Source: Chitinophaga sp. CF118
GTDB taxonomy: Bacteria; Bacteroidota; Bacteroidia; Chitinophagales; Chitinophagaceae
Reading direction: 5' to 3'
Length of the DNA: 64,000 nt
NCBI RefSeq assembly: GCF_900112615.1
Contig: NZ_FOMK01000001.1
Location: 558,001 to 622,000, forward strand
Part shown: piece after piece, positions 52,514 through 61,926 of the stretch
How positions within the stretch are numbered: position 1 is the stretch's first letter
Layout of the letters: every line of letters starts with the position of its first letter
Made by a program: the position numbers and the translations under genes
The notes under the pieces: generated by a model
Told to the model about the DNA's origin: nothing
What the model saw: only the letters and a program-made list of their open reading frames with translations
Database searches by the model: none

Positions 52514-53677
52514 CTATGCCTTTATCAGTCTAACCGCAAACATACTGTCTGCACGGCCTTCATAACCAGGAATAATGCCTCCCTCCTGCTTTGTAAGCCC
52601 TGTTGTTTCTTCAAGAAAAGCCACTACGTCCTCATTTTCTTTACTAAAAACGGAGCAGGTAATATAGATCAGTGATCCTCCCTGTTTTAATAACGGTACA
52701 ACGTTAGCAGCTATACGTTTTTGTAACTGCTGATAGGTATCAATACTTTCTTCATTGAAGTAATACAGGTTTTCCGGAGAACGCGCCCAGGTACCAGACC
52801 CCGTGCAGGGCGCATCTACTATGATCTGATCAAACTTTCTGTTACTGATAGTGGCGGGTAACACAGGCGCCGTCAGATCCAGTAATACATCTTCATAACC
52901 ACGAATACCTGCTTCTTTAAACCGCTGATGGAGATTTTGAATGATAGAGGCCCGTACATCACTTACCAGCAATTTTACATTGGGTTGCTTATCTATCAAC
53001 ATGATAGATTTCCCTCCGCTTGCAGCACAACAATCCCACCATGCCTCTCCCGCCTTTGGATGAAATAATGCTCCCACTTTCTGCGATGAAAGATCCTGGA
53101 TTTCATACCAGCTTTTATCAGTAATGATACTGTCTATTTTGGTGCTGTTGGGAAGGATAATTGTATCCGTTCCTGATGTTGTAAAAGTGATACCTGCCTG
53201 TTGCAGTAATTGCATAACAGCAGCCTGTTTGTTATTCCTTGTACGGATAAAAAGATAAGGCTGTACAAAGAATGAATAGGCAAAAGCAGCGGCATCTATC
53301 TCTTTTGAAAGAAGTGACACAAAAGGAAAGATATCTCCCGGCTGCCCATCAAATGAAAGCATTGTTAACTTTTCACCTAATGACAATTGTATCTTTTCAT
53401 TCCACTCCGGGCGGAAAAACTGTAACAGCTCATTCTTATCAAACTCACATAAAAAGGTACCCTTCAGTATTCTTTCAGTCACTTGTCGTTCGTCTTTCCA
53501 TAGATGCCCCAGCCGGTAATAATGATATACCAGCTGAGATACCCAGCGGCGATCACGGCTTCCCATATAGGGGCGTTGTTTGAAAAAACCTTTCAGGAAA
53601 TGATGCAACGGCACATCCCCATCATAAACGAGTATAATCTCTTCTGCAGTAGATAAATAATTTTCCCAACGGGTCAT
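52514..53677 (-). CDS. RsmB/NOP2-family rRNA m5C methyltransferase
   Basis: A 387-residue SAM-dependent enzyme. The N-terminal helical region (about 1-130, HFLKGFFKQRPYMGSRDRRWVSQLVYHYYRL) resembles the NusB-like RNA-binding part. The Rossmann core has WWDCCAASGGKSIMLID for SAM binding and IVDAPCTGSGTWARSPE with one Cys. ITCSVFSKENEDVV carries the second Cys, as required for cytosine-C5 methylation. The target, probably 16S rRNA, cannot be fixed from sequence alone. A TATCTTTG -7 element lies only five bases before the start codon, which suggests a leaderless transcript. Confidence 0.9.
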   Translation of the reverse strand: MTRWENYLSTAEEIILVYDGDVPLHHFLKGFFKQRPYMGSRDRRWVSQLVYHYYRLGHLWKDERQVTERILKGTFLCEFDKNELLQFFRPEWNEKIQLSLGEKLTMLSFDGQPGDIFPFVSLLSKEIDAAAFAYSFFVQPYLFIRTRNNKQAAVMQLLQQAGITFTTSGTDTIILPNSTKIDSIITDKSWYEIQDLSSQKVGALFHPKAGEAWWDCCAASGGKSIMLIDKQPNVKLLVSDVRASIIQNLHQRFKEAGIRGYEDVLLDLTAPVLPATISNRKFDQIIVDAPCTGSGTWARSPENLYYFNEESIDTYQQLQKRIAANVVPLLKQGGSLIYITCSVFSKENEDVVAFLEETTGLTKQEGGIIPGYEGRADSMFAVRLIKA

Positions 53678-53682
53678 AGCCG

Positions 53683-53690
53683 CAAAGATA
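53683..53690 (-). promoter_or_regulatory. -7 element of the RsmB-like gene
   Basis: The reverse strand reads TATCTTTG, an exact TAnnTTTG match, with the start codon (53675-53677) only five bases further on. Confidence 0.55.
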
Positions 53691-53745
53691 CTTGCAAAAT
53701 AGTAATGTTCCAGCCTTTACCAGTGTAACCTATAGTTGTTCAGGT

Positions 53746-53900
53746 GAGTTCGGGGAAACAATGATAGTGAGTCTATACGTTGAACAGACATTGAACAGAC
53801 ATTGGACATACGTTGGACGCCCTTAGATCGCATATAAACGTTCAAAAAGTGTCCAACATATGTTTAAAGTATGAAGCAAATATCAACTCACTCCGAACTC
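53746..53900. repeat. 11-bp-phased TTGRAC array in an imperfect 155-bp palindrome
   Basis: TTGAAC, TTGAAC, TTGGAC and TTGGAC begin at 53780, 53791, 53802 and 53813, exactly 11 bp apart. The inverted forms GTTCAA, GTCCAA and GTTTAA begin at 53840, 53851 and 53862, also 11 bp apart. The two halves are in register around 53829. AGTGAGT (53766-53772) and ACTCACT (53886-53892) fit the same register, and GAGTTCGG (53746-53753) faces CCGAACTC (53893-53900) with a bulge. No gene or U-run lies inside. It has the same architecture as the element at 42515-42613 with a different core. Confidence 0.8.
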
Positions 53901-53915
53901 TCCCGGAAGACACTG

Positions 53916-53958
53916 TTATAAACAAAAAAGGCTCCCTTCGGGAGCCCTTTGTTTATAA
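53916..53958. terminator. Terminator of the sucA-sucB operon, likely bidirectional
   Basis: GGCTCCC/GGGAGCC with a TTC loop is flanked by TTATAAACAAA (53916-53926) and its complement TTTGTTTATAA (53948-53958). The reverse strand has a T run after the inner stem. It lies 13 bp beyond the sucB stop. Confidence 0.88.
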
Positions 53959-53971
53959 AACTAATTGAAAG

Positions 53972-55537
53972 TTACAATTTCAGTAATGCTTTTAAAGGAT
54001 CCTTACCGAACAACAATTGTTCAGGATTTTCCAGCATTTCTTTTACACGTACCAGGAAGCTCACAGACTCACGACCATCAATGATACGGTGATCATAACT
54101 CAGTGCCAGATACATCATTGGGCGGATTACAACCTGTCCGTTTACCGCCATAGGGCGATCCTGGATCTTATGCATGCCCAGGATGGCAGACTGAGGAATG
54201 TTGATGATTGGAGTACTCATCAGTGAGCCAAACACACCACCATTGGTGATTGTGAAAGTACCTCCGGTCATTTCCTCCATCGTCAGTTTATTATCACGTG
54301 CTTTGGTAGCCAGTTCCACTACTTTCTTTTCGATCTGCGCCATATCCATACTCTCTGCATTACGGATAATTGGTACTACCAGACCTTTCGGTGCTGATAC
54401 TGCAATAGATACATCACAGAAATCATGGTATACCAGTTCTTCTCCGTCAATGTAAGCATTCACAGAAGGGAATTCTTTCAATGCAAAGCAACAAGCCTTT
54501 GTGAAGAAGCTCATAAAGCCCAGGTTCACTTCGTGTTGTTTCTTGAACACTTCTTTATATTTCGCACGCAGCTCCATGATATTACCCATATCTACCTCAT
54601 TGAAGGTAGTGAGCATGGCGGTGGTGTTCTTTGCTTCTACCAGGCGGCGGGAAACAACCTTACGCAGGTTGCTCATCTTTTCACGACGCTCGCTGCGGGT
54701 AAACATTTCCTGGCCGATAGCCACGCCCGGATTCTGCAGAGCAGCAAATACATCATCTTTCAGGATCTTGCCATGAGCGCCGGAACCTTTAATAGAGGAT
54801 GGATCTACATGCTTGTCGGCAATAACTGCCGCCGCTACCGGTGTAGCTTTGATATCGTTAGGGATTGCTGTAACAGGCGCCTGTTGTGCTTGCGGAGCCG
54901 CCTTAGGTGCAGCAGTTGCAGCAGCAGCTACCGGTTGTGCCTGACCCGCAGGACGGGCAGCACTGGTATCTATTTTACAGGCGATATCGCCTATTTTTAA
55001 TACATCTCCTTCTTTAGCCAGTATTTGTAACACGCCTGCTTCTTCCGCATTCAGTTCAAAGGTGGCTTTCTCAGATTCCAGTTCACAGATCACTTCATCA
55101 CGTTCTACGTAGTCACCATCTTTTTTGATCCATTTGATCAGGGTTACTTCACTGATAGACTCTCCCACAGTAGGCACCTTCATTTCAATTGTTCCTTTGT
55201 TCACGGCAGGAGCTGCTGGTGCAGCTGCTTCTACAGGTGCCGGTGCAGCTGGTTTTGCTGCCGGAGCTGGTGTACCGGGATCACTGCCTGCAGGCGCGGC
55301 TGCATCGGTGTCAATAGTACAAGCCACATCGCCTACTTTCAAAGTAGCGCCTTCAGGGGCTGCAATTCTCAATACTCCCGCCTTTTCCGCATTCAGTTCA
55401 AAGGTGGCTTTTTCAGATTCCAGTTCACAGATCACTTCATCCTGCTGCACATAATCTCCGTCTTTCTTCAACCACTTTGCAATTGTTACCTCGCTAATAG
55501 ATTCTCCTACCGTAGGAACTTTGATTTCGATAGCCAT
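53972..55537 (-). CDS. sucB: Dihydrolipoyl succinyltransferase (E2 of 2-oxoglutarate dehydrogenase) with two lipoyl domains
   Basis: E2 transfers the succinyl group to CoA in the TCA cycle. The start is placed at 55537 ([13 protein letters not shown]); the frame extends to 55558. Two tandem lipoyl domains (about 1-77 and 120-190) carry the lipoyl Lys43 and Lys157 inside identical [14 protein letters not shown] blocks. They are joined by Ala-Pro-rich linkers. A peripheral-subunit-binding domain follows (about 240-275, [20 protein letters not shown]), then the catalytic acyltransferase domain with [15 protein letters not shown] near the C-terminus. Most SucB proteins have one lipoyl domain. It lies 63 bp downstream of sucA. 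Confidence 0.95.
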   Translation of the reverse strand: MAIEIKVPTVGESISEVTIAKWLKKDGDYVQQDEVICELESEKATFELNAEKAGVLRIAAPEGATLKVGDVACTIDTDAAAPAGSDPGTPAPAAKPAAPAPVEAAAPAAPAVNKGTIEMKVPTVGESISEVTLIKWIKKDGDYVERDEVICELESEKATFELNAEEAGVLQILAKEGDVLKIGDIACKIDTSAARPAGQAQPVAAAATAAPKAAPQAQQAPVTAIPNDIKATPVAAAVIADKHVDPSSIKGSGAHGKILKDDVFAALQNPGVAIGQEMFTRSERREKMSNLRKVVSRRLVEAKNTTAMLTTFNEVDMGNIMELRAKYKEVFKKQHEVNLGFMSFFTKACCFALKEFPSVNAYIDGEELVYHDFCDVSIAVSAPKGLVVPIIRNAESMDMAQIEKKVVELATKARDNKLTMEEMTGGTFTITNGGVFGSLMSTPIINIPQSAILGMHKIQDRPMAVNGQVVIRPMMYLALSYDHRIIDGRESVSFLVRVKEMLENPEQLLFGKDPLKALLKL

Positions 55538-55600
55538 ATTTCTAATTTCTGTGTGCAATGTTAAAAAGTGAAATCATCCTTCACTTTTGTTCCCGTTTCT

Positions 55601-58351
55601 TTAAATGTTAAATGCCGTTTCAATGATTTCCAGCTGCTCACGTCCGTGTACTTTAGCATATCCTGTAGCCGTGGCTGCACTTGGATTACGGCTTATTACA
55701 CCGTAATTGATCTGCTTCAGGTTCATCTGAAGGTAAGAAGCAGCGCCCATGTTCAGCGGTTCTTCCTGTACCCAGAACCAGGTAGCAGCTTTATATTTCT
55801 GATTCAGCGCTTCCAGCTGTGTTACAGGCAATGGATACAACTGTTCCAGACGTACAATCGCTACATCTTTCCGGTTATCTTTCAATTGCTTTTCACTCAG
55901 ATCAAAATACATTTTACCAGTACATAACAATACTTTCTTCACTTTTGACGCATCCTCTATAAAAGTATCATCTAACACTTCCTTAAATCCTCCTTCAGTA
56001 AAATCAGCTAACGGAGAGTAAGACCCTGCATGACGTAAGTTTGCTTTAGGTGCAAAGTTCACCAATGGCTTACGGAACGGCCAGGTTAACTGGCGGCGTA
56101 ATGCATGGAAGAAGTTGGCAGAAGTAGTAATATTTGTAACAATGATATTGTATTCCGCACATGCCTGTAAGAATCTTTCAGGGCGGGCATTGGAGTGATC
56201 CGGTCCGCCGCCTTCATAACCATGTGGCAATAACAGTACCATACCATTCATTGTAGTCCATTTCTGTTCTCCACTGGTGATGTACTGGTCTATCACTGTT
56301 TGAGCACCATTGGCAAAGTCGCCATACTGTGCTTCCCACAACACTAGGGTGTTTGGATTGGCCATTGCGTAGCCATATTCAAAACCAAGCACTGCAAATT
56401 CACTCAGTAAAGAGTTATAGATACGGAACTGACCCTGATTCTCCTGTAATTTCGCCAGCCTGTTGTAGGTAGCGTTTGTATTTTCATCGAACAGAATAGC
56501 ATGACGGTGGGAGAAAGTACCCCTCTTCACGTCTTCCCCACTCATACGTACATCCTTACCTTCTACCAGTAAGGTGGCATATGCCAGCAGTTCACCGGTA
56601 GCCCAGTCTATTTTACCTTCTGTTTCGAATAATTTAATCTTTTCCTGTAACAGCTTCTCTACTTTACGTAAAGGCACGAATTCTTTAGGCCACTGAGTTA
56701 AAGCACCAAACAGGCGTTTTACATCATCTTCCTTCACGGCAGTAACCGGGGATTTCTCAAAGTCTTCAGGTTTGGATTTGCGCAAAGCCGCCCACCATTG
56801 TTCAGGTTTCTGATAAGTATATGGTAAAGGATGTTGTCTTACTTCATCCAGGCGTTCCTGCAGATCTGCCCAGAAACTCTTCTCCATTTCCTTGGCCATT
56901 TCCTGTGCTTCAGTTTCACCTTTCTGCAACAGGTACTGGGTATATACTTCTCTTGGATTAGGATGTTTATCAATCAGCGCGTATAAACTTGGCTGGGTAA
57001 ACTTAGGCTCATCACCCTCGTTATGGCCATGTCTGCGATAGCACAACAGGTCTATAAAAATATCTGAATTGAACTCCTGACGGTACCTGGTAGCAATCTC
57101 AGCTACTCTCACTACTGCTTCAGCATCATCCCCATTCACATGGAAAACAGGTGCCTGTACGGTAGCAGCGATACTGGTACAATAATCAGAAGAACGGGCA
57201 TCATCAAAGTCGGTAGTGAAACCAATCTGATTGTTGATTACCAGGTGCATGGTACCACCGGTAGAGTATCCTTTCAGGCTGCTCATCTGCAGTAGTTCAT
57301 AGATTACACCCTGACCAGCAACCGCGGCATCACCGTGGATCAGGATTGGGAGAATTTTATCGTAATCGCTGTTGTAGATCACATCTGCCTTACTGCGGGC
57401 AAAACCTGTAACCAGCGGATCTACTACTTCCAGATGGGAAGGGTTAGGGATCAGTTGCAGGTTTACTTTATTACCGGAAGGGGTTTCTATAATTGAGTGG
57501 AAACCAAGATGATATTTCACATCTCCGCTACCCATGGTGAGGTCTGGTACAGCATGGCCTTCAAACTCATTGAAGATCTGCTCATACGTTTTACCAAGAA
57601 TATTTGCCAATACGTTCAGACGGCCACGGTGGGCCATACCGATTACTGCTTCCTGAACGCCTTCGCTGGCAGCAGTATTAATAATAGCATCCAGGGCAGG
57701 AATGGTGTTTTCACCCCCTTCCAGTCCAAATCTCTTCTGACCAATATATTTTGTTTGGAGGAATCTTTCGAACATAACGCCCTGGTTCAGTTTGAGCAGG
57801 ATACGTTTTTTCTGTTCCAGGGTCAATGGCTTTTGCATGGAAGTTTCCATTTCCCGCTGCAGCCATTCCACCTTTTTAGCCTCATTGATATAGGTAAATT
57901 CCAATCCTACGGGACCAGCATACACCTGTTTAACCCGGTTAACGATGTTTTCCAGGGAGGTCTTTCCAAGACCCAGCACCTGACCGGCGTAGAATTCGGT
58001 TTTAAGGTCGGCCTCAGTTAAACCGTAAAAAGAGATGTCCAGGTTGGCTTGACGGTCCTTCCTTTCACGGATAGGATTTGTTTTGGAAATAAGGTGTGCC
58101 TTTTTACGGTAAGCCTGTATCAGCCGGTAAACATTCAGCTCCTTTGTTAACTGATCACTGCTCACTGGCAGTCCAGCCCCTGCTGCTGCCGGGGCTCCTG
58201 CTTTTCCATTAACGTTATTTACCGCAAAGTCAAACCCTTCAAAAAACTTGCCCCATTCAGGGTCTACAGCGCCAGGGTCTTTACGGTAATCCTGGTATAA
58301 AGATTCTATGTAAGCAGGATGTGAGTTTGTAACAAATGAGAAGTCCTTCAT
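55601..58351 (-). CDS. sucA: 2-oxoglutarate dehydrogenase E1 component
   Basis: E1 decarboxylates 2-oxoglutarate with thiamine diphosphate and feeds the lipoyl E2. The 916-residue enzyme starts SFVTNSHPAYIESLYQDYRKDPGAVDPEW, the usual short N-terminal segment. Later motifs include EGVQEAVIGMAHRGRLNVLANILGK, VHILIHGDAAVAGQGV-like and INNQIGFTT segments, CYRRHGHNEGDEP, and the C-terminal PYR-domain segments RGTFSHRHAILFDE and YEGGGPDHSNARPERFLQ. It leads the sucA-sucB operon. E3 is not in the window. Confidence 0.97.
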   Translation of the reverse strand: MKDFSFVTNSHPAYIESLYQDYRKDPGAVDPEWGKFFEGFDFAVNNVNGKAGAPAAAGAGLPVSSDQLTKELNVYRLIQAYRKKAHLISKTNPIRERKDRQANLDISFYGLTEADLKTEFYAGQVLGLGKTSLENIVNRVKQVYAGPVGLEFTYINEAKKVEWLQREMETSMQKPLTLEQKKRILLKLNQGVMFERFLQTKYIGQKRFGLEGGENTIPALDAIINTAASEGVQEAVIGMAHRGRLNVLANILGKTYEQIFNEFEGHAVPDLTMGSGDVKYHLGFHSIIETPSGNKVNLQLIPNPSHLEVVDPLVTGFARSKADVIYNSDYDKILPILIHGDAAVAGQGVIYELLQMSSLKGYSTGGTMHLVINNQIGFTTDFDDARSSDYCTSIAATVQAPVFHVNGDDAEAVVRVAEIATRYRQEFNSDIFIDLLCYRRHGHNEGDEPKFTQPSLYALIDKHPNPREVYTQYLLQKGETEAQEMAKEMEKSFWADLQERLDEVRQHPLPYTYQKPEQWWAALRKSKPEDFEKSPVTAVKEDDVKRLFGALTQWPKEFVPLRKVEKLLQEKIKLFETEGKIDWATGELLAYATLLVEGKDVRMSGEDVKRGTFSHRHAILFDENTNATYNRLAKLQENQGQFRIYNSLLSEFAVLGFEYGYAMANPNTLVLWEAQYGDFANGAQTVIDQYITSGEQKWTTMNGMVLLLPHGYEGGGPDHSNARPERFLQACAEYNIIVTNITTSANFFHALRRQLTWPFRKPLVNFAPKANLRHAGSYSPLADFTEGGFKEVLDDTFIEDASKVKKVLLCTGKMYFDLSEKQLKDNRKDVAIVRLEQLYPLPVTQLEALNQKYKAATWFWVQEEPLNMGAASYLQMNLKQINYGVISRNPSAATATGYAKVHGREQLEIIETAFNI

Positions 58352-58581
58352 TTACAACGAGTTTTGCTAAAGCTTCGATTCAAATTGCTATTCTAATGAA
58401 TGGCCCCACAATATAATATATGGGATTGCAAATATCGTTCGTTTTTTGATAAAGGAGAAGAGGAAAAAAGGATTTCACAAGGTGAATTTGTTAATACTGT
58501 TACAGTTGATTGTATAGAACACATTTAACCTTGATTTTCTGTACATTTGCACTTTGGCAAAAGGGATTATTTCGGAATTTT

Positions 58582-58612
58582 TTGTTTTCTAAGAAAGTAA
58601 TAATTACCTTTG
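58582..58612 (+). promoter_or_regulatory. Full Bacteroidota promoter of rpsT
   Basis: TTG at 58582-58584, a 20-bp spacer, then TACCTTTG at 58605-58612 matches TTG-N19-21-TAnnTTTG exactly. Transcription would start about 15-20 bp before the rpsT ATG. A second possible -7 (TACATTTG, 58542-58549) lies upstream. Confidence 0.82.
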
Positions 58613-58637
58613 CCGTCCGAAACTTGAAATTAAAGAA

Positions 58638-58892
58638 ATGGCAAACCATAAAGCAACGAAAAAAGACGTACGTCAGAGCAATAAACGGAATGAGCGTAAC
58701 CGTTACCACGGTAAAACTACCCGTAATGCGATCCGTGATCTGAAGAAATTGACTGAAAAGCCTGCTGCTGACGAGAAGTTGTCTGATGTGATCTCTATGA
58801 TCGACAAGTTGGCTAAACGCAATATCATTCACAAAAATAAAGCAGCCAACCTGAAGAGCAAACTTTCTAAGAAAGTGAATGCCCTGGCGTAA
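58638..58892 (+). CDS. rpsT: 30S ribosomal protein S20
   Basis: S20 binds 16S rRNA early in 30S assembly. The 84-residue, strongly basic helical protein starts MANHKATKKDVRQSNKRNERN and has TRNAIRDLKKLTE and the C-terminal NIIHKNKAANLKSKLSKKVNAL, matching S20 throughout. It is a single-gene unit between its own promoter (58582-58612) and terminator (58924-58954). The opposing frame over the same bases is a shadow. Confidence 0.98.
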   Translation: MANHKATKKDVRQSNKRNERNRYHGKTTRNAIRDLKKLTEKPAADEKLSDVISMIDKLAKRNIIHKNKAANLKSKLSKKVNALA

Positions 58893-58923
58893 GCAGCTTT
58901 TCAATTAAAATATTTGATACAAC

Positions 58924-58954
58924 AGCTCTTCCTGTAAGCAGGAAGGGCTTTTTG
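58924..58954 (+). terminator. Rho-independent terminator of rpsT
   Basis: AGCTCTTCCTG (58924-58934) pairs with CAGGAAGGGCT (58939-58949), one G-T pair, loop TAAG, then a T run. Confidence 0.88.
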
Positions 58955-59046
58955 TTTTGTAAATGTTTTCGTGCTTAGTATAGATTTTTCCTGTTAGGGG
59001 GGCCAAAAACCCTTAGTCCTAACAGAGCCAGGATTAAATTTTACCG

Positions 59047-60774
59047 ATGAAACAACTCATTAAGATAGCTTTGCTCTCCCTTCTTTGTGCGCCTGCCATC
59101 GCACAAGACCTTACCACCCGCTACGAACGAACCCAAGGGAAGGAAACAGTTACCTACAACGAATGCATCTCTTATTACCACCTGCTGGTAAAACATTTCC
59201 CGCAGATCCATATGCTGGAACTAGGTAATACTGACAGCGGCTACCCGCTCAATCTTGTTATCTACTCCCCCACTAAGGACTTCGACTTTGCCAGTCTCCG
59301 CAAAAGAAATAAACGGATTATCCTCATCAATAACGGGATCCATCCCGGCGAACCCGATGGTATTGACGCCAGCATGCTGCTGCTCCGTGACCTTGCCACA
59401 GGTAAAAAGAAGCTGCCAGACAACATAGTACTGGCTGTGATTCCACTTTATAATATTGGCGGCGCACTCAACCGGAGTACAGAATTCCGGGTAGATCAGA
59501 ATGGTCCGGAGGCCTTCGGGTCCCGTGGTAATGCCCGCAATCTTGATCTTAACCGTGATTTTATCAAGGCCGATTCCAGGAATGCCCGTGCCTTTCAGCA
59601 GATATATCAGCTAACAGATCCTGATGTGTTCATCGATAACCATGTGAGTAACGGTGCTGATTATCAGCATATAATGACCTTATTATCAACAGAACATACC
59701 AAACTGGGTGGTGAAATGGGAGATTTTCTGCATAAAACCTTTGAGCCAGGGATCTATTCCCTTATGAAAACCAAAGGTTATGATCTCATCCCTTATGTAA
59801 ATCATTTTGGCGAAACACCAGACAATGGCTGGCTCACTTTTGATGATAGTCCCAGGTTTTCCAGCGGGTATACCACTCTCTTTCACACATTTGGCTTTGT
59901 ACCCGAAACACATATGCTAAAGCCTTATCCGCAAAGAGTGCAGGCTACTTATGCATTGATGGAATCATTTATCCAGTTTGTAAGTGAGCATAGTGAACAG
60001 ATCAAAACATTAAGAGCACAAACCAAAGAAAAAGTGAAAACACAATCCTCCTTCCCTCTGGAATGGAATGTGGATACGAGCAAATACAGCGCTCTTACTT
60101 TTTTAGGATATGAAGCAGAACATCATCCCAGTGCTATTTCAGGATTACCACGTTTGTACTATAACCGCTCACGGCCTTATACAAAGCAGGTAAAGTTCTA
60201 CAACTATGTGGTTCCAGGCAATTTTGTGCAGAAACCCAGTGCTTATATCATTCCGCAGGGATGGTGGCCGGTGCTGGATATCCTGAAAAATAATAAAGTA
60301 GTTATGCAGCCATTGCTTCATGATACTACAATTGCCGTGGAAACCTATCATATAGCCGACTATAAAACAGCTCAGCGTCCTTATGAAGGACATTATTTTC
60401 ATAATAATGTAAAAGTGACCAGCAGCAATGACAGTATACAATTCAGAAAAGGAGATTATTACATTCCCATGAACCAGGTAGCCAACCGTTATCTGATGGA
60501 AACACTGGAACCCACAGGAGATGATTCTTTCTTTGCATGGAATTTCTTTGATGCTATCCTGGCCAGGAAAGAAGGTTATTCTCCTTATGTATTTGAAGAT
60601 ATTGCAGCAGAATATCTTTCTGGCAACCCTGCCTTACAATCCGAACTAAAAAACAAACGGGCGGCAGACAGCACATTTGCACAAAGTGCAGAGGCACAAT
60701 TGAGATTTGTATATGAGCATTCTCCTTATGCAGAGCCGGGCTATATGAGATATCCGGTGTTTAGGGTAAAATAA
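59047..60774 (+). CDS. Secreted M14-family zinc carboxypeptidase
   Basis: A 575-residue exported peptidase. The signal peptide ends near PAIAQD (residue 21). The M14 zinc site is INNGIHPGEPDGIDA (His99, Glu102) with the third ligand His in FIDNHVSNGADYQH (about 199). The substrate Arg/Asn region is NARNLDLNRDF, and the general base Glu lies in FVPETHMLKPY. The C-terminal third (about 330-575) is not catalytic and has a beta-rich character. Such Bacteroidota enzymes trim peptides outside the cytoplasm. It stands alone, convergent with the ketosynthase row at its right. Confidence 0.9.
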   Translation: MKQLIKIALLSLLCAPAIAQDLTTRYERTQGKETVTYNECISYYHLLVKHFPQIHMLELGNTDSGYPLNLVIYSPTKDFDFASLRKRNKRIILINNGIHPGEPDGIDASMLLLRDLATGKKKLPDNIVLAVIPLYNIGGALNRSTEFRVDQNGPEAFGSRGNARNLDLNRDFIKADSRNARAFQQIYQLTDPDVFIDNHVSNGADYQHIMTLLSTEHTKLGGEMGDFLHKTFEPGIYSLMKTKGYDLIPYVNHFGETPDNGWLTFDDSPRFSSGYTTLFHTFGFVPETHMLKPYPQRVQATYALMESFIQFVSEHSEQIKTLRAQTKEKVKTQSSFPLEWNVDTSKYSALTFLGYEAEHHPSAISGLPRLYYNRSRPYTKQVKFYNYVVPGNFVQKPSAYIIPQGWWPVLDILKNNKVVMQPLLHDTTIAVETYHIADYKTAQRPYEGHYFHNNVKVTSSNDSIQFRKGDYYIPMNQVANRYLMETLEPTGDDSFFAWNFFDAILARKEGYSPYVFEDIAAEYLSGNPALQSELKNKRAADSTFAQSAEAQLRFVYEHSPYAEPGYMRYPVFRVK

Positions 60775-60814
60775 CGTGCATCATTCTTTGGCACATCCCC
60801 TAAAAGATATAACT

Positions 60815-60859
60815 AATAGCTCTATGAACTCCGGCATTACCGAGATTCATAGGGTTATT
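60815..60859. terminator. Imperfect hairpin between convergent genes
   Basis: CTATGAACTCCGG (60822-60834) pairs with CCGAGATTCATAG (60840-60852), with small mismatches and AATA/TATT flanks. It separates the M14 peptidase gene from the leftward ketosynthase-like gene. Confidence 0.5.
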
Positions 60860-60861
60860 AA

Positions 60862-61926
60862 TTATATAGCTTTTAGCAGCATGAACACATGCTGCTCGCC
60901 AAAGAAATTATTATAGATCAGGAGATTACGCAGTTTTGCGGGAGGTGATTGGAGCATAGGAAACCACTGTACCGGTAATTGCTGTGTTTTAAGCAACTGT
61001 GCGCCCAGCCACAGGGCAAAAGCGCCGGCAGTATCATATTCTCCGCAAAGATGTTTGAAAGGTAACTGCGGAATATTACCTAACCGTGTATCCAGTACAT
61101 GGTAGTATCGTTCGTAGTTAATATCTGCATTACGGCCGGTGAGCACCAGGTCGATCTCCTCCGGTTGTACGCCCTGCTGTTTAAGGAATGTCTGCAAAGC
61201 GGTATCCAGTTTCTCCAGAGATGGCTTGTATAACATTTTCAGCCCTGCCAGTTCTGCATACGTTTTGTTAGTCGAAGTAGAAGAGAGAAGGAAAAATGCT
61301 GCACCTTCTCCTGAAATGGTACCGGGAGAAAAGTGCTGATATAGGGTATCATTGGAAATATTTTCGGACTTCCACTGCCCTATCCGGCTCTTGATATAAA
61401 AATGTTCTGTTGTGATTTCTTCAAAAGCGCCTGCCAGTACATCTGTTTTTCCTTCATGTAAAAGCAACATACTATCAAGCAATGCATTTTCAAAAGAGAA
61501 ACCACGATGCACGAAGGTATTATTGTATTGAGTGCATTTCTGTTGTAATGCTATCAGACCATTAACAGCGTTGTAAGTAGATTGTATGAAAGGAGTAGGA
61601 TTTAGTGCCTGCTCATTATAATCACGGATCTCTTTAATGAAACGTTCGGTATCCTGTAAACTGCCTTTACCTGTACCGGTTACAATAGCACCAGGAGTTT
61701 CAATGCCGCTGTCCTGCAAGGCTTTCAATGCCGCAGTAAGCCCCATCTTCAATATACGGCTCATTCGCCGCAGACTGTTGCCTGGAATGAAAGCACGGTA
61801 ATCCGGTTCAACGCAGGAAAGCATGTTGCTGCTGCTAATCACTATTGGCTGCGCTGAAAGATCTCCCTCAAATGTTTGCTGAGGAGAAATGGCCGCCATT
61901 CCTTGTATGTAACACTTACCCTTCAT
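60862..61926 (-). CDS. Ketosynthase-like protein without the catalytic Cys (chain-length-factor type)
   Basis: A 354-residue thiolase-fold protein of the beta-ketoacyl synthase group. The nucleophile region aligned to TACSS of active enzymes reads FVHRGFSF (about 138-145), so the Cys is gone. The family's second active-site region reads VLTGRNADIN, without His, and the third reads KHLCGEYDTAGAFAL, which also lacks the usual His pattern. It is most likely a non-catalytic partner or chain length factor of the KS encoded upstream, whose stop overlaps its start by 11 bp. KS/CLF pairs with an ACP are typical of aryl-polyene and flexirubin clusters. Confidence 0.78.
   Translation of the reverse strand: MKGKCYIQGMAAISPQQTFEGDLSAQPIVISSSNMLSCVEPDYRAFIPGNSLRRMSRILKMGLTAALKALQDSGIETPGAIVTGTGKGSLQDTERFIKEIRDYNEQALNPTPFIQSTYNAVNGLIALQQKCTQYNNTFVHRGFSFENALLDSMLLLHEGKTDVLAGAFEEITTEHFYIKSRIGQWKSENISNDTLYQHFSPGTISGEGAAFFLLSSTSTNKTYAELAGLKMLYKPSLEKLDTALQTFLKQQGVQPEEIDLVLTGRNADINYERYYHVLDTRLGNIPQLPFKHLCGEYDTAGAFALWLGAQLLKTQQLPVQWFPMLQSPPAKLRNLLIYNNFFGEQHVFMLLKAI

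Noticed and set aside
58500..58904. Reverse frame of 134 codons over rpsT
   Set aside because: It is the shadow of the S20 gene, whose promoter, sequence and terminator are all clear.
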